Shown in pieces: positions 29,489-38,767 of a stretch of DNA of 64,000 nt (positions are counted from its first letter, which is position 1; each line of letters starts with the position of its first letter). Origin of the DNA: Marinobacter sp. F3R08 (GTDB taxonomy: Bacteria > Pseudomonadota > Gammaproteobacteria > Pseudomonadales > Oleiphilaceae); the NCBI RefSeq assembly GCF_018860425.1, contig NZ_JAHKPI010000015.1:434001-498000 (forward strand), given 5' to 3'. The notes below the pieces were generated by a model. That model worked only from the letters and a program-made list of their open reading frames with translations. It was not told where the DNA came from and made no database searches. The translations under genes and the position numbers were made by a program.

Positions 29489-30114
29489 TACAGGACTCCC
29501 ATCAGGTAGACAAAGGTAAATACGCAGATCCAGACGATGTCCAGGAAGTGCCAGAACAGGCTTAGGCAGAGAATACGCGGGCGAGTCCTGTCGGTCAGGC
29601 CCTTGCAGGAAAGCTGAATGACCATGATCAGCATCCAGATCAGACCGAAAGTGACATGCAGCCCATGGGTTCCAACCAGGGCGAAGAAAGAGGACAGGAA
29701 GCCGCTGCGATCCGGCCCGAAGCCTTCAATGATCAGGTGATGAAATTCATAGATTTCCATGCCGACGAAGCCGGCACCAAACAGAAAGGTGACGACCAGC
29801 CAGCCTTTGAGTTGTTGCAGTCGGTCTTTGTTCATGGCCAGCACGGCCATGCCAAAGGTGAAGCTGCTGAGCAGCAACAGGAATGTCTCGATCAGAACGA
29901 AATCCAGTTCAAACAGATCTCCGGACATCGGCCCGTCTGCTGTGCCGTTATGCAGCACAGCGTATGTCGCAAACAGTGAGCCGAAGATGATCAGATCGCT
30001 CATGAGATAGATCCAGAAGGCGTACATTTTCGTGCCAGTTGCATCGTGATGCTCGTGGTCACTGTGGTCGCCGCTGATCGGAAAATCGTGGTTGGTCATG
30101 GTATTGGTTGTCAT
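29488..30114 (-). CDS. cyoC: Cytochrome bo3 ubiquinol oxidase subunit III
   Basis: 208 aa, five TMs, with [20 protein letters not shown] and [14 protein letters not shown] typical of heme-copper oxidase subunit III. His-rich N-terminus ([10 protein letters not shown]). Start at 30114; ATG at 30099 is an in-frame alternative. It follows the cyoB stop by two bases. Confidence 0.95.
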   Translation of the reverse strand: MTTNTMTNHDFPISGDHSDHEHHDATGTKMYAFWIYLMSDLIIFGSLFATYAVLHNGTADGPMSGDLFELDFVLIETFLLLLSSFTFGMAVLAMNKDRLQQLKGWLVVTFLFGAGFVGMEIYEFHHLIIEGFGPDRSGFLSSFFALVGTHGLHVTFGLIWMLIMVIQLSCKGLTDRTRPRILCLSLFWHFLDIVWICVFTFVYLMGVL

Positions 30115-30116
30115 GG

Positions 30117-32114
30117 TTACGCCTGCATCTGCAGCTGCAGCTGGTTATGGTGTTCGGTTTCGATCCGCTTTACTTCGTCGGCAGGGACGTAGTAATCGGT
30201 ATTGTCATTGAAGATCCGGGCTATAAAGGCGGCAAAGATTCCGAAGGCGCCCACGCCGGCCAGCCACCAGATATGCCAGACCAGGGCAAAGCCCAGCACG
30301 ATGCTGAAGGCCCCGATAACCGGACCGGCAACCGTGTTGCGCGGCATGTGGACATCGCTGTATTTGATGGTCTCGGGATTGGCCAGCTGTGCCTTGCCCT
30401 GAGTCTTCTGCTTGTCTTCCCAGAAGCTGTCAATCGAATGGATTTCCGGCAGGTGGGCAAAGTTGTAGTAGGGGGGCGGGGAGGGTACTGCCCACTCCAG
30501 AGTGCGGCCATTCCAGGGATCACCGGTGACATCACGGTTGTCCCTGCGATCACGGATACTGACGTACAGCTGGATTGCCGTGCATAGAATGCCGCACAGG
30601 ATCAGGACCGCGCCAACCCAGGCAACGATCATCAGTGGCTGCCACTCCGGATTGGCATAGGACTGCATACGGCGAACCGCGCCATAGAAGGCCAGGATGT
30701 ACAGTGGCGTGAAGGCCAGGTAGAAGCCGGTAATCCAGAACCAGAACGAGCGTTTACCCCACTTTTCGTCGAGTGTGAATCCGAACGCCTTTGGGAACCA
30801 GAATGTGTAACCGGCCATCATCCCGAAGACAACACCGCCAATAATCACATTATGAAAATGAGCGATCACGAACAGACTGTTATGCAGCACGAAATTCGCC
30901 GCCGGCACTGCCAGCATCACACCGGTCATGCCGCCGAGGGTGAAAGTGATAATGAATCCGAGAGTCCACAGTACCGGGGAGGTGAACTCCAGGCGGCCGC
31001 GAAACATGGTAAACAGCCAGTTGAAAATCTTCACACCGGTCGGAATTGCGATGATCATCGTCATGATGCCAAAGAAGGCGTTTACATTGGCTCCGGCACC
31101 CATCGTAAAGAAGTGGTGCAGCCAGACAACGAATGACAGGATGCCAATGGACAGTGTTGCCCAGACCATGGTGTTGTAACCGAACAGACGTTTCTTGGCG
31201 AAGGTTGAAATGACTTCGGAAAAGACCCCGAACGCGGGCAGAATCAGAATGTACACCTCGGGATGACCCCAGGCCCAGATGAGGTTGACGTACATCATCA
31301 TATTGCCACCCAGATCATTGGTGAAGAAGTGGAAATCCAGGTAGCGATCCAGTGTCAGCAGGGCGATTGTTGCTGTGAGTATGGGGAATGCCGCCACAAT
31401 CAACACGTTGGCAACCAGACAGGTCCAGGTGAAAATAGGCATGCGGAACAGAGTCATGCCCCTGGTGCGCATCTTCATGATGGTTACGAAGAAGTTGATC
31501 CCGGTGAGAGTCGTACCGATTCCTGATATCTGTAACGCCCATATCCAGTAATCGACCCCGACTCCCGGGCTGTAGGTGGCCTCGGAAAGGGGCGCATAGG
31601 CGAGCCAGCCGGTCCTGGCAAACTCACCGACGAACAGCGACACATTCACCAGAATCACGCCCGCTGTGAACAGCCAGAAGCTCAGGTTGTTCAGGAACGG
31701 GAAGGCCACATCGCGAGCACCTATCTGCAAAGGCACCACCAGGTTCATAAGGCCAATAACCATCGGCATGGCGACGAAGAAGATCATGATTACGCCGTGA
31801 GCGGTGAAGATCTGATCATAGTGCTCCGGTGGCAGATAGCCTTCTGCGCCACCAGCGGCCATGGCCTGCTGGGTGCGCATCATGATGGCATCGGAGAAGC
31901 CACGAATGAGCATGATCAGGGCAACCAGAAAATACATGATCCCGAGTTTTTTGTGGTCGATGGAGGTGATCCATTCGTTCCACAGATAGGCCCACTTCCG
32001 GTTGAAGCTGATCCAGCCGACGCCCCCCGCACCAATGAGGGCAATAACCGCAACCGTGACCATGATAATCGGCTCATGAAACGGGATTGAATCCAGTGTT
32101 AATTTTCCGAACAT
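30117..32114 (-). CDS. cyoB: Cytochrome bo3 ubiquinol oxidase subunit I
   Basis: 665 aa catalytic, proton-pumping subunit. Metal ligands are visible: [10 protein letters not shown] (low-spin heme His), [12 protein letters not shown] (CuB His cross-linked to Tyr), [10 protein letters not shown] (two CuB His) and [12 protein letters not shown] (heme o3 and low-spin heme His). About 15 TMs. Accepts electrons from ubiquinol and reduces O2 to water. GGGGAG precedes its ATG. Four bases separate it from cyoA. Confidence 0.98.
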   Translation of the reverse strand: MFGKLTLDSIPFHEPIIMVTVAVIALIGAGGVGWISFNRKWAYLWNEWITSIDHKKLGIMYFLVALIMLIRGFSDAIMMRTQQAMAAGGAEGYLPPEHYDQIFTAHGVIMIFFVAMPMVIGLMNLVVPLQIGARDVAFPFLNNLSFWLFTAGVILVNVSLFVGEFARTGWLAYAPLSEATYSPGVGVDYWIWALQISGIGTTLTGINFFVTIMKMRTRGMTLFRMPIFTWTCLVANVLIVAAFPILTATIALLTLDRYLDFHFFTNDLGGNMMMYVNLIWAWGHPEVYILILPAFGVFSEVISTFAKKRLFGYNTMVWATLSIGILSFVVWLHHFFTMGAGANVNAFFGIMTMIIAIPTGVKIFNWLFTMFRGRLEFTSPVLWTLGFIITFTLGGMTGVMLAVPAANFVLHNSLFVIAHFHNVIIGGVVFGMMAGYTFWFPKAFGFTLDEKWGKRSFWFWITGFYLAFTPLYILAFYGAVRRMQSYANPEWQPLMIVAWVGAVLILCGILCTAIQLYVSIRDRRDNRDVTGDPWNGRTLEWAVPSPPPYYNFAHLPEIHSIDSFWEDKQKTQGKAQLANPETIKYSDVHMPRNTVAGPVIGAFSIVLGFALVWHIWWLAGVGAFGIFAAFIARIFNDNTDYYVPADEVKRIETEHHNQLQLQMQA

Positions 32115-32118
32115 AGTC

Positions 32119-33051
32119 TTACTCCCCTGGCTCTGCGTTCACGGGGTCGCCGTATACCGCGTTTCTGTTTTCACCATGCTCTGAGCGCCGCTTGTGGGGT
32201 TTGCGGAAGCTGTCGAGAATGTGGTTGTAAAGCTCTGGTGTCACTGTCGAGAAATACTGAACCGGGACAGACGTGGAAGGTTCGGCCAGTTTCTGATATT
32301 CGCCTGTGAAAGACAGAGCATCGCCCGAGGCCCTGACCTTTGCTGCCCAATCCTCAAAAGCCTTCCGGGACAGGGAGTGCGCCTTGAACGTCATTTCGGA
32401 AAATCCGGCGCCACTGTAGTTGGTGGAACGGCCGTCAAAACTGCCTTTTTCATCCGCGATGAGGTGCAGGCTGCTATCCATTCCTGCCATGGCATAGATC
32501 TGAGTGCCAAGTGTCGGGATCCAGAAAGAATTCATGACAGAGCCGGAGGTGATTCTGAAGTGGATGGGTTTGTCGACCGGGAAGGCCACTTCATTGACGG
32601 TGGCTATGCCTTGTTCGGGATAAATGAAGAGCCATTTCCAGTCCAGCGAGACGGCCTGGATTTCTATAGATTTCTGAGTGTTGTCTGTCGGGATGGGACT
32701 CTTGGGGTTCAGACTATGGGAGGTCACCCATGTGAGAATGGCCAGTGCCAGAATGATCAGACACGGTACCAGCCAGACAACCACCTCAATCGCGGTGGAA
32801 TGGGCCCAGTTCGGCTTGTATGATGCCTCGCTGTTTCCGTCGCGGTATCGGTAAGCGAACAGCAGCGTCATGACAATGACGGGAATAACAACGATGAGCA
32901 TCAACGCAAAGGCGGTAATGATCAAAAGCCGCTGCTCTTCTGCAATCTGTCCTTTGGGATCCATGAGCGCAGAGCTGCATCCCGACAGAAGTAGTGGCAG
33001 GGCCGGCGCCATTAACCCGCCAAGAGTGCGTAAGTGGTTCTTTCTTTTCAT
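32119..33051 (-). CDS. cyoA: Cytochrome bo3 ubiquinol oxidase subunit II
   Basis: 310 aa lipoprotein: signal peptide with lipobox LLSGC, two TMs (about 42-65, 90-110), then a cupredoxin-like periplasmic domain ([20 protein letters not shown]) without the CuA cysteine pair, as in quinol oxidases. First gene of the operon. Upstream lie a 10-bp palindrome and an ANR/FNR box, suggesting oxygen control. Confidence 0.96.
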   Translation of the reverse strand: MKRKNHLRTLGGLMAPALPLLLSGCSSALMDPKGQIAEEQRLLIITAFALMLIVVIPVIVMTLLFAYRYRDGNSEASYKPNWAHSTAIEVVVWLVPCLIILALAILTWVTSHSLNPKSPIPTDNTQKSIEIQAVSLDWKWLFIYPEQGIATVNEVAFPVDKPIHFRITSGSVMNSFWIPTLGTQIYAMAGMDSSLHLIADEKGSFDGRSTNYSGAGFSEMTFKAHSLSRKAFEDWAAKVRASGDALSFTGEYQKLAEPSTSVPVQYFSTVTPELYNHILDSFRKPHKRRSEHGENRNAVYGDPVNAEPGE

Positions 33052-33392
33052 TTCTCAACCTCATATAAGCTGCGCGCCAAGAGTTTGGTGCCAAGCTTAC
33101 AGGTAGTTAGCTAACCAATATGGGTAAGTTTCCCCGCACTGGAAGGCGAGCTCTTGAACTCGACTTGCCCGAGAGGTTTGGCCCACGCTGAAAACGGCAG
33201 AATATTGGTGGAAGTTGTTTCCGGATTCCAGTCGTTAATTGATCTGGATCAATTTAAAGGGGAGGTCGACGTGTGAGGTAGTTGGTCGTTGGCGTTGCGG
33301 TTTCTGAGGGTTTGCTTGTGATGATTGTTATACGCGGCGGTTGCGGCCAGGGACTTATACCCTGGCCAACCCGGTTTTCTGCATCTGAATGG
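33052..33392. promoter_or_regulatory. cyo promoter region, gene-free
   Basis: 341 bases without a supported gene between cyoA and the DUF2892 gene. It holds a ribosome site for cyoA (GAGGTTGAG), a 10-base palindrome GTTAGCTAAC at 33106-33115 and the ANR/FNR box at 33239-33252. I could not fix a -10/-35 pair with confidence. Confidence 0.6.
33239..33252. promoter_or_regulatory. ANR/FNR-type binding site
   Basis: TTGATCTGGATCAA fits the FNR/ANR consensus TTGAT-N4-ATCAA at every defined position. The symmetry extends two bases each side (33237-33254). It is 187 bases upstream of cyoA. In pseudomonads Anr represses cyo under low oxygen, which would fit. Confidence 0.75.
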
Positions 33393-33581
33393 TTACTGCT
33401 TTTTGCAGGTCCTGATGCCCAGTAGCGAATAGGCAGGACAGTTCCCTGTTAGAGCGGTTGCCAGGGGGATCAGGCCTATCCAGCCCCAGGGTGTTTGTGG
33501 GCCGACAAAAACAAGGACCAGAAGTACAATACCCACAATGGCGCGAATGCTACGGTCCGCAGATCCCATATTAATATTCAT
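33393..33581 (-). CDS. DUF2892 small membrane protein
   Basis: 62 aa with two membrane helices and the family pattern NMGSADRSIRAIVGIVLL, GWIGLIPLATAL, NCPAYSLLGI. Similar domains occur fused to rhodaneses (YgaP) and beside sulfur or redox regulators. It lies upstream of cyo on the same strand and divergent from the Crp/Fnr gene, which may control it. Function unknown. Confidence 0.88.
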   Translation of the reverse strand: MNINMGSADRSIRAIVGIVLLVLVFVGPQTPWGWIGLIPLATALTGNCPAYSLLGIRTCKKQ

Positions 33582-33709
33582 GATTCAATCTCCTTGGGTG
33601 TTATGAACGGTCGAGGCTGACCTTAGCGCCTGCATTCGGATTGTTCAGTGATAAAGTCACAAAGAACCGGGCTCTGGATCAGATACTCTCGCTCTCTATG
33701 GAAAGACCG

Positions 33710-34333
33710 ATGATTAAACACAGCATTTTGGAGAAGCTGCCTGAAGGTCTCCGGGGTGATGCCCTGAGCCGATTGCAGCCGGTTCGCGTTACGCAGGGAA
33801 CCATTCTTTTCCGGGCCGGCGATCCTTGCCAGGGGCTTCCGCTGGTGCTCGATGGAACCGTCAAAGTTCAGATGACAGGTTTGTCCGGAAACAGCATCGT
33901 GCTGTATCGGATGGGAGCAGACGACATATGCACGCTCTCAATAGGCTGCCTCATGACAGGCGATGTTTTTAGGGCAGAGGCGGTGGTTGAGGAAGATGCC
34001 GAGGTGTATATGGTGCCTGGGAGGTTGTTCGACCGCTTGATGGATCAGTCTGCAGATTTCCGGCTTGGTATTATGGAATCATACGGGCGTCGCTTGAATG
34101 ATCTGATGCTGCTGGTGGAGGAGGTGGCATTCAGGCGTATGGATGAGCGCCTTGTGCAATGGCTTGAAGCCAGGGCTGGGCCGGGCGTCATCACGATTAC
34201 CCATCAAGAGCTGGCTGTTGAATTGGGCACGGCCAGAGAGGTGGTCAGCCGGCTTCTGAAAGAGCTTGAGCGAAAAGGCAAACTAAAGCTGGCCCGGGGA
34301 CGGATTGAGGTCACTAAATTGTTGGTTGGCTAG
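33710..34333 (+). CDS. Crp/Fnr-family transcriptional regulator
   Basis: 207 aa. N-terminal cyclic-nucleotide-binding-like beta roll (about 10-120, FRAGDPCQGLPLVLDGTVKV), dimerisation helix, and a winged helix with ITHQELAVELGTAREVVSRL as recognition region. The four-cysteine N-terminal cluster of FNR/ANR is absent; the cysteines visible (in DPCQGL, DDICTLSIGCL) lie inside the sensor domain, so it is not ANR itself. ATG 33710 follows GGAAAG at good spacing; the longer frame begins with a poor TTG at 33641. Diverges from DUF2892, a likely target; sulfur or redox signals are plausible effectors. Confidence 0.85.
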   Translation: MIKHSILEKLPEGLRGDALSRLQPVRVTQGTILFRAGDPCQGLPLVLDGTVKVQMTGLSGNSIVLYRMGADDICTLSIGCLMTGDVFRAEAVVEEDAEVYMVPGRLFDRLMDQSADFRLGIMESYGRRLNDLMLLVEEVAFRRMDERLVQWLEARAGPGVITITHQELAVELGTAREVVSRLLKELERKGKLKLARGRIEVTKLLVG

Positions 34334-34344
34334 GCGTCAGACAG

Positions 34345-34376
34345 CAAAAAGCCCGAACCTTTCGGTTCGGGCTTTT
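34345..34376. terminator. Intrinsic terminator after Crp/Fnr gene
   Basis: AAAAAGCCCGAACC-TTTC-GGTTCGGGCTTTTT; symmetrical, so it works in both directions. It lies 6 bases from the left copy of the tRNA-Pro 3' repeat and may originally have served the tRNA as well. Confidence 0.93.
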
Positions 34377-34382
34377 TGTCGG

Positions 34383-34409
34383 AATCTGGTCGGGACGGTA
34401 GGATTTGAA
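34383..34409. repeat. 27-bp direct repeat, left attachment-site candidate (tRNA-Pro 3' fragment)
   Basis: Identical over 27 bases to 42430-42456, which is the 3' end of tRNA-Pro(GGG) (T-arm, acceptor strand and CCA, read on the minus strand) plus 4 flanking bases. The match stops at 34410. The rest of the tRNA is missing here, so this is a displaced fragment of the kind left when an element integrates into a tRNA gene. Confidence 0.8.
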
Positions 34410-34410
34410 G

Positions 34411-34842
34411 TTATTTTCTACACCTTGTCGCCCGCTCTCGCACGGTGGCTTTTGGGGCTGCCGGCGATCCAGGAGACACCGTGAATGTAGAGAATCCGGC
34501 GGTTGGGTGAGCTCCTGGTGCAATCACCCACTCCCCCTTTGGGGCACCGTTTGCTGTGGGATGGATTGCCGAAATGAATGTCAGGTCGTCGTTCATGGTA
34601 TCCATATACTGCCGCAAGGCTTTGATTCGAGCCGGTCCACGAACGCCGTCATTTGCAGTGGGCATGCCCTTATTCTTTTCCGGCACGTGCCGGCGAGCTT
34701 CAGATCGCTTCTTGAGGCTGGTCGCTTCTTCTTTACGCTCCACACCGTGTTTCCGACGCAGGAAAAACACCACCAGAACCACCAGCGAGACCATTGTCAG
34801 TCCAAGCTACATCATGGCGAACCAGGCGATTCCGAAAATCAT
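34411..34842 (-). pseudogene. Small membrane protein gene interrupted by an amber codon
   Basis: From ATG at 34842, preceded by GCGAGGG, the minus strand reads MIFGIAWFAMM, then TAG (34807-34809), then continues in the same frame LGLTMVSLVVLVVFFLRRKH and a charged tail to a stop at 34411. The two halves together make one normal membrane helix followed by basic residues, so a single nonsense change in a small single-pass protein is the simplest reading. Restart at ATG 34794 is possible but has no ribosome site. Product not recognised. Confidence 0.55.
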
Positions 34843-35283
34843 GTGCGACCCTCGCGTTGTTTGGGGCCGCTCATTGATGAGCTGTAATGCAGGTACTGGG
34901 ACACTGGGCTACTGTATTAAACATCACGGTTTAGCTTGTTTCTCAATTTAATCTTGTTGCGGTTTTCGCAGATGCTCAGTTTAACAATTCCAACCAGAGA
35001 TGACGTCATGCTAGAAACCATATTTCACGGGGTTCTGGGGGGCAGGGCTTGGCTAGAAGAGGTCTTCCTTGCACTTCGTGCCAATAAAGAACGGTGCAAC
35101 GGCTGAGGTGTACAGTTTTGTGGAGCAGAAAAGTAGCAGTGGGAATTAGGCGTCCTTCGACGAAGCGTTGGTTCAGCACTCCGGTTCGTTCGAAAAACGT
35201 CTTCAGCTCAGCCCTCACCGAAAGGTGAGAGCTGAGCAGTCTAAAAATGCACGCTTTTAGATAGGTTTACCCAGGGCTAAATC
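34843..35283. other. Gene-poor interval with one strong hairpin
   Basis: No supported gene in about 440 bases. A long hairpin at 35208-35238 (GCTCAGC and CTCACC pairing with GGTGAG and GCTGAGC around a GAAA loop, one mismatch) lies downstream of the HMG-CoA-lyase-like gene and could end its transcript on the minus strand. A 70-codon minus frame (35006-35218) has no family resemblance and is probably not a gene. Confidence 0.5.
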
Positions 35284-36225
35284 TCAGACATGGGTTGCTG
35301 GTATTGCATAACGACGAGTCGATTTTCCTGCTTTCACCACCTGACCGGGTACGTCGTGGCCAATGAGGTCGGGGAGAGTGGAAGCCACCGCAAGCAGTGC
35401 GTCCAGATCGACACCGGTGTCTACGCCCATGGCTTCAAACATATGAACAAGGTCTTCGGTGCATACATTGCCTGTTGCACCAGGGGCGAAGGGGCAGCCG
35501 CCCATCCCACCCAGAGAAGCGTCGAAGCGTTTGATGCCAGCCTGCCATGCAGCCAGCGCGTTTGCCAGTCCCATACCGCGCGTGTTATGAAAGTGCAACG
35601 TGAACGGTGTTTCTGGCCAGCGACTGAGCACAGCTTCGCAGAGATGTTTTACCTGGGCCGGGTTGGCCATACCGGTGGTGTCGCACAGTGTTATGCCCTG
35701 AATGCCCAGGGCAACCAGTTTTTCAATTAGTTCCAGTACTCGCGATTCGGGCACCTCGCCCTCAAATGGGCAACCGAACGCGGTAGAAAGCGAAGCATTG
35801 ATAAATACACCGCTGCTTTCACTGACATTCAGAATATTCGCGAATTGCTCAAGAGATTGCTCCGGTGTCATGCGCAGATTGACCCGGCCGTGGCTTTCGC
35901 TGGCTGACATAACGAGATTAATTTCGTCGACCTGGCAAGCGAGTGCCCGTTCAGTCCCTTTCACGTTGGGCACCAAAACCGTCATGTCGACATTTTCCCG
36001 GCGTTGAATGGCGGTCATGACATCAGCGGCATCCCTGAGATTGGGGATCGCTTTAGGTGAAGTAAACGAAGTCGCTTCTATACGTCGCAGACCCGTGGCA
36101 GAAAGCGCATCAATCCAGCGGATTTTTTCTTCTGTGGGCACGAATCGCGCTTCAATCTGCAGGCCATCCCGGGGGGCAACCTCATTAATTTCTACCTTCG
36201 AGGGACAGGATAATGGCTGGTTCAT
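35284..36225 (-). CDS. Hydroxymethylglutaryl-CoA lyase-family enzyme
   Basis: Cleaves 3-hydroxy-3-methylglutaryl-CoA (or a close analogue) to acetyl-CoA and an oxo acid. 313 aa TIM barrel with VEINEVAPRDGLQIE at the N-terminus, LCDTTGMANP, HFHNTRGMGLANA, and the signature GGMGGCPFAPGATGN with the catalytic-loop Cys244. Start taken at ATG 36225, behind AAGGAG, rather than the longer frame at 36336. It follows the class III CoA transferase by 10 bases, so the two make an operon. A substrate other than HMG-CoA, such as a longer hydroxyglutaryl-CoA, cannot be excluded. Confidence 0.88.
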   Translation of the reverse strand: MNQPLSCPSKVEINEVAPRDGLQIEARFVPTEEKIRWIDALSATGLRRIEATSFTSPKAIPNLRDAADVMTAIQRRENVDMTVLVPNVKGTERALACQVDEINLVMSASESHGRVNLRMTPEQSLEQFANILNVSESSGVFINASLSTAFGCPFEGEVPESRVLELIEKLVALGIQGITLCDTTGMANPAQVKHLCEAVLSRWPETPFTLHFHNTRGMGLANALAAWQAGIKRFDASLGGMGGCPFAPGATGNVCTEDLVHMFEAMGVDTGVDLDALLAVASTLPDLIGHDVPGQVVKAGKSTRRYAIPATHV

Positions 36226-36235
36226 GACGCTCTCC

Positions 36236-37441
36236 TTAGATGATTCCTGCTTGGCGCAGTTTGTCTCGCGTTTGTTGATCAATCCCCAGCTCATCCAATA
36301 CGCTGTCAGTATGTTGACCAAGGGCGGGTCCGCCATCCCCGAGGCGTCCAGGGGTAGCGCTAAGCTTCGGAAGAACGCCCGGTACTTTTAATGGTTTTCC
36401 GTTGGGGCGAGTAAAGGTTTGAATCATTTCCCGGGCCAGATAGTGAGGGTCGTGGGCGATATCCTCTGCGGTATAGGGGTAGCCTGCCGGCACACGGGCA
36501 TCATCCAGGGCTTGAAGAATGGTATCCCGAGTGTGCTTTTCCGCCCAAGCCTGAATCGCCGTGTCGATCATCTCGGCTTGTCTGCTTCTCCCGTCGTTAT
36601 GAGCCAGCGACTCGTCGCGGGCCAGGTCTTCTCTGCCGATCACGCCCATCAAACGTTTGAAGATACTGTCGCCGTTACCCGCAATTAGAACGTAATCGCC
36701 TCCCTTGCAGCGGTAGGCATTAGAAGGAGTGATGCCGGGCAGCGCGCTGCCACTGGGCTCGCGAACCTTACCGCTGGCATCGAATTCTGGTAACAGGCTT
36801 TCCATCATCGCGAACACTGACTCATACAGTGCCACATCAATTTCTTGGCCCTGGCCACTTCGGTTACGTTCCTGAAGCGCTAACAGTGTGCCGATTACAG
36901 CGTAGAGGGCTGAAAGCGAATCGCCGATACTCACGCCAACTCGCATTGACGGTTCCCCCGGCCGGCCAGTGAGGTAACGTAGTCCACCCATAGCTTCGCC
37001 AATCACGCCAAAACCGGGCTTATCGCGGTAAGGCCCTGTCTGCCCGTAGCCGGAGATGTGTACCATAATTAGTCGAGGGTTGAGTGCCGAAAGCACTTCC
37101 CAACCAAGTCCCCACTTTTCAAGTGTTCCTGGGCGGAAGTTCTCTACTACCACGTCTGCTTCGGCGGCGAGCTTGCGTGCGAGTGCCTGCCCCTCTTCTT
37201 TGTGTAAATCCACTGCCACCGAGCGCTTGTTGCGGGTCTGCACATGCCACCATAGCGAAGTGCCTTCTTCAAGCATACGCCACTTCCGAAGTGGATCGCC
37301 GGTTCCTGGAGGTTCGATTTTGATTACGTCAGCTCCGAATTCTCCTAAAAGTTTGGTCGCGAAAGGCCCTGCGATCAGCTGGCCAAGCTCGAGCACTTTT
37401 AAGTCTTTTAGTGGAAGTTGGCGCTCTTCGGAAGCATTCAT
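36236..37441 (-). CDS. Class III (CaiB/BaiF) CoA transferase
   Basis: 401 aa. Family features: LKVLELGQLIAGPFATKLLG, VVVENFRPGTLEKWGLGWE, HISGYGQTGPYRDKPGFGV, and Asp174 in VGVSIGDSLSALYAV, matching the acyl-enzyme Asp of formyl-CoA transferase. Likely moves CoA from succinyl-CoA or acetyl-CoA onto a dicarboxylate, giving the substrate for the neighbouring lyase. Mammalian succinate-HMG-CoA transferase belongs to this family. Start behind GAGGAT. Divergent from the LysR gene, with a dyad between them. Confidence 0.88.
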   Translation of the reverse strand: MNASEERQLPLKDLKVLELGQLIAGPFATKLLGEFGADVIKIEPPGTGDPLRKWRMLEEGTSLWWHVQTRNKRSVAVDLHKEEGQALARKLAAEADVVVENFRPGTLEKWGLGWEVLSALNPRLIMVHISGYGQTGPYRDKPGFGVIGEAMGGLRYLTGRPGEPSMRVGVSIGDSLSALYAVIGTLLALQERNRSGQGQEIDVALYESVFAMMESLLPEFDASGKVREPSGSALPGITPSNAYRCKGGDYVLIAGNGDSIFKRLMGVIGREDLARDESLAHNDGRSRQAEMIDTAIQAWAEKHTRDTILQALDDARVPAGYPYTAEDIAHDPHYLAREMIQTFTRPNGKPLKVPGVLPKLSATPGRLGDGGPALGQHTDSVLDELGIDQQTRDKLRQAGII

Positions 37442-37458
37442 AAAGCTATCCTCTAATC

Positions 37459-37480
37459 GATGATGTTATTGTTAATCATC
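37459..37480. promoter_or_regulatory. LysR-type dyad upstream of CoA transferase
   Basis: GATGAT, 10 bases, ATCATC, ending 17 bases before the CoA-transferase start and lying in the divergent interval with the LysR gene. Fits the T-N11-A style of LysR activator sites. Confidence 0.5.
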
Positions 37481-37590
37481 AGTATGAGTTAGCCTCGAAT
37501 GGCCCACAATCAGGCAATCGGCAACAAAGGGTTCGTGACTGACGAAGGTGTGCGCTAGCATATGCACGTTACCTCTCAGGAGTTTGTTTT

Positions 37591-38505
37591 ATGCGTCGCT
37601 TCGATTTCGTCACTCTTCAACTTTTTATTGCTGTGGCAGACGAAGGCCGCCTAACGGCTGCTGCCGAACGGGAGCATCTTGCACTCGCTGCGGTAAGCAA
37701 ACGTATAAGCGACCTGGAAGAGTTGGTGGGCACTACATTATTTTATCGCCGCCCCAGGGGTGTCGAACTGACCCCAGCGGGCCGCGCGTGTTTGCACCAT
37801 GCTCGGAATATTCTGGATAACATGGAGCGACTGCAGGCCGAACTAAGCGAATATGGCGAAGGCGTCCGTGGCCACGTGCGAATCCACTCTAATACGTCGG
37901 CTATCATTGCGTTTCTTCCGCAGGATCTCAGTGCTTTTTCTCGCCTTTACCCCGAAATTAAAATTGACCTGGAAGAGCGGGTAAGCAGCGATATCATTAC
38001 CGCTGTGCGCGAAGGACTTACCGATATCGGTATTTTCGCTGGGCATGTGGCGGCGCCTGATCTTCAGCAGGTTTCGTACCGACAGGATCGGCTGGTTTTA
38101 ATGACCCCCTTTGACCACCCTTTGGCTGGACGTGAAAGCATCGCCTTTAATGAAGCGCTGGCATACGATTTTATTGGCTTGCAGCAGGATGCTTCTTTGC
38201 AAGCACTGTTGTATGAGCAGGCTAACCTGGTATCCAAAACACTTCGAATGCGTATCCAGGTACGTAGCTTTGACGCTATTTGCCGCATGATTCACCACGG
38301 TATGGGCGTTGGTGTGCTGCCTGAGCGAACGATCTACCGTGATCTGGGTGATTTGCAGCTTAAAAGTATCCCGCTTAGTGATCCTTGGGCGCAGCGCGAA
38401 TTGGTAATTGGTATGCGTCGGTATACCTCTTTGCATGTCACAGCCCGACACCTAGTGGACCACCTTACTCAGAAGAGCAAGCCAATTAACTCCGAAGAAT
38501 CATAG
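37591..38505 (+). CDS. LysR-family transcriptional regulator
   Basis: 304 aa. N-terminal winged HTH (LQLFIAVADEGRLTAAAERE, KRISDLEELVGTTLFYRRPR) and a periplasmic-binding-like effector domain (about 90-295). ATG at 37591 behind CAGGAG. It sits between the CoA-transferase/lyase operon (divergent) and the dctPQM genes (downstream, same strand), so it probably controls both in response to the imported acid or its CoA ester. Confidence 0.92.
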   Translation: MRRFDFVTLQLFIAVADEGRLTAAAEREHLALAAVSKRISDLEELVGTTLFYRRPRGVELTPAGRACLHHARNILDNMERLQAELSEYGEGVRGHVRIHSNTSAIIAFLPQDLSAFSRLYPEIKIDLEERVSSDIITAVREGLTDIGIFAGHVAAPDLQQVSYRQDRLVLMTPFDHPLAGRESIAFNEALAYDFIGLQQDASLQALLYEQANLVSKTLRMRIQVRSFDAICRMIHHGMGVGVLPERTIYRDLGDLQLKSIPLSDPWAQRELVIGMRRYTSLHVTARHLVDHLTQKSKPINSEES

Positions 38506-38767
38506 GTTCTGATTCAGTGCTGACCGAGCGACATGACCTTTAAGCATCTGGTATTGGCAGGAGGTGTGCCGGGTCATATTTAGTGCAGCCCCAGCATCGG
38601 GAGGGCGGCTCCAACCATCGTCTTTAACGAAGGATGCCTTCATCAGTGCCGACTTGAGCCACTTGATTGTTTGCTTCAATATCAAATGAGCCTCGCCTAC
38701 GAGAGCGAAACGATAAGAGCATTTGAGAAGAATCAAACATCCAATAACAACGTTAGAGATTGATCCT
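38506..38767. other. Gap upstream of dctP, no gene seen
   Basis: 262 bases holding presumably the dctPQM promoter. A 96-codon minus-strand frame (38500-38790) covers it but overlaps both neighbours, has no recognisable motif and no clear ribosome site, so I do not call it. Confidence 0.4.

Noticed and set aside
33710..34333. ANR/FNR oxygen sensor
   Set aside because: Lacks the N-terminal cysteine cluster needed for the 4Fe-4S sensor; called only as Crp/Fnr family.
34383..34409. A second tRNA-Pro gene
   Set aside because: Only the 3' T-arm and acceptor portion is present; no anticodon arm or D-arm follows, so it is a fragment and not a functional tRNA.
34807..34809. Amber readthrough or pyrrolysine/recoding at the TAG in the small membrane gene
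   Set aside because: No recoding signal is visible; a simple nonsense mutation in a decaying island edge is sufficient.
35006..35218. 70-codon minus-strand frame near the left island end
   Set aside because: Composition and lack of motif or ribosome site suggest noncoding sequence.
35284..37441. Itaconate degradation operon
   Set aside because: That pathway needs an itaconyl-CoA hydratase and an HpcH-type citramalyl-CoA lyase; neither is present and the lyase here is of HMG-CoA type.
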